A stretch of 6,504 bases of DNA from Niveispirillum sp. (GTDB taxonomy: Bacteria; Pseudomonadota; Alphaproteobacteria; Azospirillales; Azospirillaceae). The position numbers were made by a program, and so were the translations under genes. Under the pieces are notes generated by a model. That model did not search any database. It had not been told where the DNA came from and saw only the letters and a program-made list of their open reading frames with translations. The DNA is taken from positions 1 to 6,504 of the forward strand of contig JAEMSB010000279.1 of assembly GCA_016463045.1 (NCBI GenBank), in the 5' to 3' direction. Positions 1 through 5,456 of the stretch are shown in pieces (within the stretch, counting starts at the first letter, position 1; each line of letters starts with the position of its first letter).

Positions 1-1159
1 GATCATCCTCCATCGCCTGCCGCCCCGGCAGCAGGTTCAAGAACCGTTCGGCCAGTCCGAAGCCAGGGAAGATCAGCGGCACCGACGACATCAGCAGCAG
101 GTGGCGGCAGGACGCGAACCGCTCCAGCCATCCCGGCAGGGCGGCCAGCGTCTGTGGCGACATGACCTGGTCCTCCGTCCGCTCACTGCGCAGATCGGGG
201 GCCAGAACGCCGACACCGTTCAGCATCAGGGCCTGGCTGAACGAGGGCGGACCATCGGCCAGCAGTGTGTCGGCGGGATCATCATCGCCCATGCCGATCT
301 GGAACAGGCGGAAGGCGCGGCGGGCTGCCTCGTAAATCGCCCGATAGGCTGGGCTGTCCAGCAGTTCCGGCGGGTGGGAGCCCCAGCCATCGATAATGTC
401 ATGGTCGTCCCACATGCACAGCGATGCGACACCGCTTTGCAGGGCCGCCGGCTCGGCCTGGGTCCAGGCATGCAGGTAGGTGGCCAGATACCAGGCATCC
501 AGCTGTGCGGTCAGATCGGGGCCGGCTGACAGGCCCAGCCGCTTCATCAGCTTGGCTTCCGACAGGCTGCGCAGGGCCGGCACCCGTTCCCAAAGGCCAT
601 CGGCATAGACCTGATCGCCGCCCATCAGCAAAAGATGCATGGGGCTGGACCGGTGGCGGCCCAGCAGGCGTGCCCACAGGGCGTTGCGCCGCAATCCGGC
701 GGCCTCAATACTGTCCTCATCCTCGCAGCCGCCGCAGCTGACAAAGCCGATGCGCGGCGCGATGGCGGTGCCGGGCACCGACAGCATCCACCGCCGCTCA
801 TCCTCTGCAAAGCCATAGGTGGCACGGCCATCCTGCAGCCCCCGCGGGACGGCAAAATCATACCGCCACAGGCGCAACGTGCCGGGCGGGCAGGGGACAC
901 CCACCGGCCCCACGGGGGGCATATCCTTCCATTCATGCAGGAAGCGCGGCGGCACCGCCAGACCGACACCCTCCACCCGCAGATCGGGTGGTTCGGCATC
1001 ACCGGCCAGCAGGAAAACCGCGGACACACGCCAGCGCTGCCCCGACCCCGTGGCCCCTTGGGCGCCGCGGGCGCGCAGCAAGGGGCCCATCAGGATGACG
1101 GGCGGTTCCGTCTTCTGTCGGGAACGCCGGGGTGAAGGAGGGTGTGGGGAACTCATCAT
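1..1159 (-). CDS. PhoD-like metallophosphatase (alkaline phosphatase D family), N-terminal part, runs off left edge
   Basis: One uninterrupted minus-strand frame gives 386 codons from the ATG at 1159-1157 to the left edge, with no stop. The family comprises binuclear-metal phosphoesterases that hydrolyse phosphate mono- or diesters. Visible motifs in order: an N-terminal beta-rich region with LRLWRYDF; SCGGCEDE (residues 141-148); the metal-binding GGDQVYAD (180-187, D182); and the metal-binding WDDHDIIDGWGS (250-261, D251-D252-H253-D254). The later His-containing metal motif expected near the C-terminus must lie beyond the window. No signal peptide or hydrophobic N-terminal segment is present, so a cytoplasmic location is inferred, unlike the Tat-exported PhoD of Bacillus. 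The start is uncertain. Two adjacent ATGs (1159, 1156) follow GAGG with almost no spacing, and Met24 at 1090 directly precedes GPLLRARG, where I would expect the conserved fold to begin. The gene is divergent from glgP. Family assignment is firm; substrate is unknown. Confidence 0.85.
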   Translation of the reverse strand, partial: MMSSPHPPSPRRSRQKTEPPVILMGPLLRARGAQGATGSGQRWRVSAVFLLAGDAEPPDLRVEGVGLAVPPRFLHEWKDMPPVGPVGVPCPPGTLRLWRYDFAVPRGLQDGRATYGFAEDERRWMLSVPGTAIAPRIGFVSCGGCEDEDSIEAAGLRRNALWARLLGRHRSSPMHLLLMGGDQVYADGLWERVPALRSLSEAKLMKRLGLSAGPDLTAQLDAWYLATYLHAWTQAEPAALQSGVASLCMWDDHDIIDGWGSHPPELLDSPAYRAIYEAARRAFRLFQIGMGDDDPADTLLADGPPSFSQALMLNGVGVLAPDLRSERTEDQVMSPQTLAALPGWLERFASCRHLLLMSSVPLIFPGFGLAERFLNLLPGRQAMEDD

Positions 1160-1223
1160 CCTCGAAATGCGGTGGCGGGCGGGAAAGGTCAAGCCTGTAA
1201 CAGTTTGACAAGGCTAATGGCGT

Positions 1224-1244
1224 GCGGGGCGGCCCCCGCTTTTT
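1224..1244 (+). terminator. Terminator-shaped hairpin upstream of glgP
   Basis: GCGGGG (1224-1229) and CCCCGC (1234-1239) form a six-pair all-GC stem around a four-base loop, followed at once by five T residues (1240-1244). This is the form of a Rho-independent terminator reading rightward. No rightward gene precedes it in the window, since the gene on its left is on the minus strand. It could therefore act as an attenuator in a glgP leader, block stray antisense transcription, or be chance in GC-rich DNA. The stem is short. Confidence 0.35.
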
Positions 1245-1279
1245 CCCATTGCCAACCGGTCGGCGGCAAGGCGGAATGG

Positions 1280-1295
1280 TGACATCTTTCTGTCA
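1280..1295. repeat. Small inverted repeat before glgP (possible operator)
   Basis: TGACA (1280-1284) and TGTCA (1291-1295) are perfect inverted five-base arms separated by six bases. The repeat is centred about 34 bp before the glgP start. The position suits a regulator site, but arms this short can arise by chance and I recognise no regulator. No convincing -35/-10 pair was found in this spacer for either flanking gene. Confidence 0.25.
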
Positions 1296-1321
1296 TTGCC
1301 GTTGTTGAAAGCCTGCCCACC

Positions 1322-3805
1322 ATGGATGCCCGTTACCGTTCCCGCGAAATTGGCCGCAAGGCCGAAGATGTCGACGCGCTGAAACGCTCTTTTCTGGAAT
1401 GGCTGGTCTATTCGGTGGGCAAGGATGCCAAGACGGCCACACGCCGCGACTGGTTCACCTCTGGTGCCTTGTCGGTGCGCGACCGTGTCGTCGATCGCTG
1501 GATGGACACGACGCGCGGGGTTTATGCCGCCGATGCCAAGCGCATCTATTACTTCTCTATGGAGTTCCTGATTGGCCGGCTTCTGTCCAACAATCTGGAC
1601 AATCTAGGTCTGACGGAGGTCTGCCGGGAGGCGGTGGACCGTCTGGGCCTGCGCCTGGAAGAAGTGCTGGATGCCGAACCCGACCCGGCGCTGGGCAATG
1701 GCGGCCTGGGCCGATTGGCCGCCTGTTTCCTGGACAGCATGGCGACGCAGCATCTGCCGGCCTACGGCTATGGCATCCGCTATGAATATGGCCTGTTCGA
1801 ACAGCGCTTCGATCAGGGTTTTCAGGTGGAGTTCCCGGACAATTGGCTGCGTTTCGGCAACCCGTGGGAGTTTGCGCGGCCGGAGGTGCTGTACCCGATC
1901 CATTTCCACGGCCGGGTCGAAACCTATGTTGACGGGGCCGGGGTGGAGCGCCGCCGCTGGGTCGATACCGAGACTGTCCATGCCATGGCGTTTGACACGC
2001 CCGTCGTCGGTTACGGTGGCGAAACGATCAATACGTTGCGCCTCTGGTCCGCCCGCGCCACCAGCGATTTCAACTTCCACCATTTCAATGATGGCGATTA
2101 TCTGAAGGCTGTGGAAGGCAAGGTCCTGTCAGAGAACCTGTCCCGCGTGCTCTATCCCAATGACGCGACGGAGGTGGGGCGCGAACTGCGGTTCAAGCAG
2201 GAATATTTCTTCACCAGCGCGTCCATCCAGGACATCCTGCGCCGCTATATGCAGCATCATAAGGATTTCGATGCGTTGCCGGAAAAGGCGGCCATTCAGC
2301 TGAATGACACGCATCCGGCCATCGGTATCGCCGAGTTGATGCGTATCCTGATCGATATTCATGGGCTGGATTGGGACAAGGCCTGGGACATCACCCGCCG
2401 TACCTTCAGCTACACCAACCACACCCTGCTGCCCGAGGCGCTGGAAAGCTGGCCCGTGGGCATGATGGAACATGTGCTGCCCCGGCATATGCAGATCATC
2501 TACGATATCAATGCCAAGTTCCTGCAAGGGGTCTGGTCTCGTTGCGATATCGATACGATCCGCCGTCTGTCCCTGATTGATGAGAATGGCGGGCGGCGGG
2601 TGCGTATGGGCGGGCTGGCCTTCCTGGGCAGCCACAAGGTGAATGGCGTCTCGGCCCTGCATACCGACCTGATGAAGCAGACGGTGTTCGCCGACTATCA
2701 CCGCCTGTTCCCCGACCGCATCACCAACAAGACCAACGGCATCACCCCGCGCCGCTGGTTGCATCAGGCCAACCCCGCCCTCTCCCGCTTGATCAGCAGC
2801 CGCATCGGCGATGGCTGGATCACCGATCTGGGGCAGTTGGCAGCCTTGAAGGACAGGGCAGGGGACGAGGTGTTCCAGGAGGAATTCCGTCGGGCCAAAC
2901 GCCAGAACAAGAAGCGTCTGGCCGCCTATATCGCCCGCCACCTGCGCATCGATATCGATGTCGACAGCCTGTTCGACGTGCAGGTGAAGCGCATCCATGA
3001 ATATAAGCGGCAGTTGCTGAATCTGTTGCAGACGGTGGCGCTCTATAATGAGATCCGGGACAATCCCAACCGGGACTTTACCCCCGTCACCAAGATCCTG
3101 GCCGGCAAGGCAGCACCCGCCTATCACCAGGCCAAGCTGATCATCAAACTGGCGAATGACATTGCCAAGCTGGTGAATAATGACCCGCTGGTGCGCGGGC
3201 GGCTGAAACTGGTGATGCTGCCTAATTACAATGTCAGCCAGGCGGAAATCATCATGCCCGCCGCCGACCTGTCGGAACAGATTTCAACGGCAGGGATGGA
3301 GGCGTCGGGGACCGGCAATATGAAGCTGGCCCTGAACGGTGCCCTGACCATCGGCACCCTGGACGGGGCCAATGTCGAAATCCGCGACCATGTCGGCCCC
3401 GACAATATCTTTATTTTCGGCCTGACCGCGCAGGAGGTGCAGGATTTGCGGTCGGGTGGTGGCTTTGACCCGCGCGCCGTCGTGGGTGCAAACCCGCATT
3501 TGAAGCGTGCGCTGGACATGATCGGCAATGGGGCCTTTAGCCCCGATGACCCTGGACGTTTCCGCCCCATCGTCGATGCATTGCTGTATGGCGACCATTT
3601 CCTGGTCACCGCCGATTTCGAGGATTACCGCAACGCCCACACTGCCGCCCGCGCGCTGTACCGGAACAAGGCGGAATGGACGGCCAAGGCCATTTTGAAT
3701 ACCGCCGGTATGGGCTGGTTCTCTTCCGACCGGACCATCATGGAATATGCCAGCGAAATCTGGGGCGTGGCGCCGGTGCTGCCCGTTGGGGATGCGGCGG
3801 ATTGA
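1322..3805 (+). CDS. glgP: Glycogen phosphorylase (alpha-1,4-glucan phosphorylase)
   Basis: This cytoplasmic PLP-dependent enzyme (GT35 family) removes glucose from the non-reducing ends of glycogen or maltodextrin, using phosphate, to give glucose-1-phosphate. The 827-residue protein is close to the usual length (E. coli GlgP 815, rabbit muscle 842). Visible landmarks: YYFSMEFLIGRLL near the N-terminus; NGGLGRLAACFLDS (126-139); NHTLLPEALE with H367; TNGITPRRW (471-479); VKRIHEYKRQ (555-564, with R557 and K562 as probable phosphate-site residues); and GTGNMKLALNG with K668 as the Schiff-base lysine. The mammalian phosphorylation segment around Ser14 is not recognisable, as in other bacterial enzymes. 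The ATG at 1322 is the only ATG in frame before the conserved region; a stop closes the frame at 1280-1282. Its Shine-Dalgarno is poor (GAAAG at 1307-1311). No glgA, glgB, glgC or glgX lies beside it, so it is probably transcribed alone. GlgP and MalP are hard to separate by sequence; GlgP is the default call. Confidence 0.97.
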   Translation: MDARYRSREIGRKAEDVDALKRSFLEWLVYSVGKDAKTATRRDWFTSGALSVRDRVVDRWMDTTRGVYAADAKRIYYFSMEFLIGRLLSNNLDNLGLTEVCREAVDRLGLRLEEVLDAEPDPALGNGGLGRLAACFLDSMATQHLPAYGYGIRYEYGLFEQRFDQGFQVEFPDNWLRFGNPWEFARPEVLYPIHFHGRVETYVDGAGVERRRWVDTETVHAMAFDTPVVGYGGETINTLRLWSARATSDFNFHHFNDGDYLKAVEGKVLSENLSRVLYPNDATEVGRELRFKQEYFFTSASIQDILRRYMQHHKDFDALPEKAAIQLNDTHPAIGIAELMRILIDIHGLDWDKAWDITRRTFSYTNHTLLPEALESWPVGMMEHVLPRHMQIIYDINAKFLQGVWSRCDIDTIRRLSLIDENGGRRVRMGGLAFLGSHKVNGVSALHTDLMKQTVFADYHRLFPDRITNKTNGITPRRWLHQANPALSRLISSRIGDGWITDLGQLAALKDRAGDEVFQEEFRRAKRQNKKRLAAYIARHLRIDIDVDSLFDVQVKRIHEYKRQLLNLLQTVALYNEIRDNPNRDFTPVTKILAGKAAPAYHQAKLIIKLANDIAKLVNNDPLVRGRLKLVMLPNYNVSQAEIIMPAADLSEQISTAGMEASGTGNMKLALNGALTIGTLDGANVEIRDHVGPDNIFIFGLTAQEVQDLRSGGGFDPRAVVGANPHLKRALDMIGNGAFSPDDPGRFRPIVDALLYGDHFLVTADFEDYRNAHTAARALYRNKAEWTAKAILNTAGMGWFSSDRTIMEYASEIWGVAPVLPVGDAAD

Positions 3806-3872
3806 GTACCTGCGGCATTCGCTGCCCTGGCGACGACAGCGCACGCGGTGCGGTGGAAGTTGGTTACCGCAT

Positions 3873-3911
3873 GCATGGTGCCGCTCGCTTCATGCGAGAT
3901 CGGCACCATGC
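3873..3911. terminator. Long hairpin between convergent genes, probable bidirectional terminator
   Basis: GCATGGTGCCG (3873-3883) pairs perfectly over 11 bases with CGGCACCATGC (3901-3911). Inside it CTCGC (3884-3888) pairs with GCGAG (3894-3898), leaving a TTCAT loop and a two-base bulge (AT, 3899-3900). That is 16 pairs in 39 bases. It lies 67 bp past the glgP stop and 16 bp past the stop of the minus-strand TPR/TonB gene, where a shared terminator would sit. Neither side has a T-run, so classical intrinsic termination is not certain. It may stabilise 3' ends, or be a copy of a dispersed intergenic palindrome. Confidence 0.6.
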
Positions 3912-3927
3912 GATTGGCATTGACGGA

Positions 3928-4995
3928 TCAACTCGCCGCGTTGCTGACGCTCTGCCGCACGGTTACCAACGACCCAGCCGCGCCTGCTGTGGCGGTGGGC
4001 TGAAAGCGCCAGTTCAGGATGGACTTTGTCATCACGGATACATATTTCGGATCACCGGAGCTTTCCAGAACGCGGACTTCCTTGACCTTACCGTCGGCGG
4101 TGGACACGCGCAGTTCCATGGTGGCGGACCCGGTCAGCCCGCTCTCGATGCTTTCCGGGATGGAGCGGAACAGGGGCTGCGGCCCGCCGGCATGCTGCGG
4201 CAGGCCACGCGTGGCCTCCACCATGCGGTCCTCGGTCTGCGGATCACCCTCCCGCTGCGCAATGAAGGCCAGCATGCCATAGGCATCGCGGGCCAGGCTG
4301 CGCATCGCCACATTCTCCGACGCCCGCGCTTGCCTCACGATGGAACGAAGCTGCGCGCCGGCGGCGCTGTCGCGGCCGGCATCGATGGCGCCCATGGCCT
4401 GTTCAAATTCCACCTGCAGGCGGATCGGATGATCGGCAGGCAGGCTCTTGGTCAGGCCGTCAATCCGGTCGAGATAGCGCTGGGCCGTGGCCGCATCGCG
4501 GGCGGCCTTGGCGGTACGGACCAGTTCCAGCTGCGCATTCACGCTGCCCACGCTGTCGGCGCCATAGTTCTTTTCATAAAGTGTGGCCACGCGCTCATAG
4601 ATCAGCTTGGCCTTGGCCTTGTCGCCCAGGGCCAGATAGGATTTGGCCAGTTGCTCATTGAGCGCGATGGTTTCCGGCGCCCCCTCGGGCACATGCCGGC
4701 CAATGGCCGTCAGCGCCTTTTGCAGCATTTCCGGCGTCTTCGCCGGATTCTGGATCTGCAGGAAGATATCTGCGGCGTTCAGCAGCAGCCGTTCATGGTT
4801 GCTGGCTTTGTAGTTGGGGGCCTTCTCATACAGTTCTGCGGCCTGCCACGCCAAGTCGAAGGCCGGCTGCAACTTGCCTTCCACCATCAACGCCACAGAA
4901 GCCTTGTTGGCTTCCTGCCAGCTGGATGCGGCCTGTACTGGGCCAGCCAGCAGTAGCGCACACGCTGCGACGGGGATCAATTTCGTTGCAAACAT
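3928..4995 (-). CDS. Secreted TPR-repeat protein with C-terminal TonB-like domain
   Basis: The 355-residue protein opens with a classical Sec signal peptide: K5, a hydrophobic stretch over residues 6-18, then GPVQA, with probable cleavage after A22 (VQA before ASSW). Residues about 27-260 are alpha-helical with TPR-like repeats; the clearest runs about 111-144 (NEQLAKSYLALGDKAKAKLI and onward). The last 70 residues match the TonB C-terminal fold: GSATMELRVSTADGKVKEVR, then ESSGD (SSG at 312-314) and WRFQP (329-333). Canonical TonB has an N-terminal membrane anchor and a Pro-rich spanner; both are missing, so this is probably a soluble periplasmic protein, not an energy transducer. The start at 4995 is chosen for its strong AGGAGG Shine-Dalgarno and because the signal peptide begins there. 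The frame stays open upstream to 5451, but that stretch is not protein-like. It converges with glgP and diverges from the helicase gene. Its specific role is unknown. Confidence 0.88.
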   Translation of the reverse strand: MFATKLIPVAACALLLAGPVQAASSWQEANKASVALMVEGKLQPAFDLAWQAAELYEKAPNYKASNHERLLLNAADIFLQIQNPAKTPEMLQKALTAIGRHVPEGAPETIALNEQLAKSYLALGDKAKAKLIYERVATLYEKNYGADSVGSVNAQLELVRTAKAARDAATAQRYLDRIDGLTKSLPADHPIRLQVEFEQAMGAIDAGRDSAAGAQLRSIVRQARASENVAMRSLARDAYGMLAFIAQREGDPQTEDRMVEATRGLPQHAGGPQPLFRSIPESIESGLTGSATMELRVSTADGKVKEVRVLESSGDPKYVSVMTKSILNWRFQPTATAGAAGSLVTVRQSVSNAAS

Positions 4996-4999
4996 GCAA

Positions 5000-5005
5000 C
5001 CTCCT
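5000..5005 (-). promoter_or_regulatory. Strong Shine-Dalgarno fixing the start of the TPR/TonB gene
   Basis: On the minus strand AGGAGG lies four bases before the ATG at 4995. It is the only textbook ribosome binding site in the window. It decides the start against the longer reading of the same frame, which would begin near 5451. Confidence 0.8.
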
Positions 5006-5021
5006 GGGAATGTCAAGTAAA

Positions 5022-5065
5022 AAGTTAAATGTAACTTACGATGCTTTGCATCTCCGCTCAAGCGG
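5022..5065. repeat. Cluster of three inverted repeats upstream of the TPR/TonB gene
   Basis: Three perfect small palindromes lie almost end to end: AAGTTA-AATG-TAACTT (5022-5037), ATGC-TTT-GCAT (5041-5051) and CCGCT-CA-AGCGG (5054-5065). The first is strikingly AT-rich for this genome. They sit 27-70 bp before the start at 4995 and overlap the candidate promoter, so operator function is plausible. The three arms differ in sequence, so they are not repeats of a single site. Confidence 0.5.
5033..5061 (-). promoter_or_regulatory. Candidate promoter for the TPR/TonB gene
   Basis: Read on the minus strand, TTGAGC (5061-5056) could be a -35 element and TAAGTT (5038-5033) a -10 element, with a 17-base spacer. 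This would start transcription near 5026, about 30 bases before the ATG at 4995. The -35 matches four of six consensus bases and the -10 only three, so the call rests largely on position, spacing and local AT-richness. Confidence 0.3.
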
Positions 5066-5200
5066 GGAAAGTTTGGCTCGTGCAATGTTTCTGCTTTTGC
5101 GCTCGCCCTGCGCCGCGCGCTGCCCAGCCTTGTGATGGGGCTGGACGGATTTCGCTGGTGCAACAGCATGGTTTCCGTCATGGTCCGTGCCGTAACCGAG

Positions 5201-5233
5201 TGGCTATGGGGCCCCCGGTGGCCACCCATGCCA
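5201..5233. repeat. Imperfect palindrome with embedded GGTGGCCACC
   Basis: TGG (5201-5203) and ATGGG (5206-5210) can pair with CCCAT (5225-5229) and CCA (5231-5233), with CT facing a single G as an internal loop. Nested off-centre is GGTGGCCACC (5217-5226), a perfect ten-base palindrome. The two pairings compete, so only one could form in RNA. It could be a protein-binding site or a leader hairpin. Chance occurrence in GC-rich DNA is a real alternative. Confidence 0.3.
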
Positions 5234-5380
5234 CCAACAAGATACGCCCCGAATGATGAGAGTCGGGTCGTGTCGCTGCCCATCGCCTTGATGGTGCCGC
5301 CCTTCGCTTTCCGAACCAGCAGAAGCCGCTCCGAAGCGCAACCGCCAGCGCCGGGATGATCCCGACGTTTGGCATCCCTT

Positions 5381-5428
5381 GCGCTCCAACCGCGTCCGGA
5401 CCCGTAAAGGGCCGGCGGTGCGGAGCGT
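5381..5428 (+). promoter_or_regulatory. Three-tier stem-loop in the probable leader of the helicase mRNA
   Basis: The outer arm CGCTCC (5382-5387) pairs with GGAGCG (5422-5427), and a G-U pair can extend it. The middle arm CCG (5390-5392) pairs with CGG (5416-5418). The inner arm CCGG (5396-5399) plus CCC (5401-5403) pairs with GGGCCGG (5409-5415) around one bulged A (5400) and a GTAAA loop. This gives 16 nested pairs. The hairpin ends 29 bases before the TTG start and is followed by the T-rich TTTGGCTTTGTCC, recalling a weak attenuator. A smaller palindrome, CGGGAT-G-ATCCCG (5352-5364), lies just upstream. I recognise no known RNA family, and transcription through this stretch is assumed. 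Confidence 0.45.
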
Positions 5429-5456
5429 TTGGCTTTGTCCGAAGAAAGCACGTTCC

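Larger units (their letters stand above)
4996..5456. other. 461-bp divergent intergenic region without a convincing gene
   Basis: All frames were considered. The short open frames here (for example 5041-5256 and 5132-5359 on the plus strand, 5204-5464 on the minus) give Arg/Pro/Ala/Ser-rich translations that I do not recognise and that lack good ribosome binding sites. No tRNA-like or riboswitch core was recognised. The left end carries the promoter region of the minus-strand TPR/TonB gene. The right two thirds, before the helicase, hold several inverted repeats and probably form its promoter and mRNA leader. An unrecognised small RNA or short peptide gene cannot be excluded. Confidence 0.6.

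Noticed and set aside
1111..1129. RRSRQK in the N-terminus of the PhoD-like protein as a Tat twin-arginine signal
   Set aside because: No hydrophobic segment follows; the next residues are TEPPVILMGPLL and then charged sequence.
1205..1210. Perfect TTGACA as a -35 for glgP
   Set aside because: The sequence 16-18 bases downstream is almost entirely G and C, with nothing like a -10 element.
1313..1325. Kozak-like CCACCATGG at the glgP start
   Set aside because: This is a eukaryotic initiation context and is coincidental in a bacterial gene.
2129..3127. A 332-codon minus-strand open frame inside glgP
   Set aside because: It is a mirror of glgP codon usage in a GC-rich genome and has no recognisable domain; glgP itself is beyond doubt.
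3676..4956. A long plus-strand open frame across the end of glgP and the TPR/TonB gene
   Set aside because: It is antisense to a gene with a clear signal peptide and domains. Its translation is rich in Gly/His/Arg and matches nothing I recognise.
5011..5016. Perfect minus-strand TTGACA as a -35 for the TPR/TonB gene
   Set aside because: A matching -10 would fall on the start codon itself, leaving no room for the Shine-Dalgarno in the transcript.
5366..5433. Direct repeat CGTTTGGC at 5366-5373 and 5426-5433, with a GTTTGGC also at 5071-5077
   Set aside because: Eight bases is too short to stand out, spacing is irregular, and no site family is recognised. Noted only as a possible secondary feature of the helicase leader.
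3928..5451. A 507-residue version of the TPR/TonB protein starting near 5451
   Set aside because: The extra 152 residues are not protein-like and place the signal peptide in mid-protein. The AGGAGG before 4995 gives a clear internal start, and the extension would cover the promoter-like AT-rich patch.
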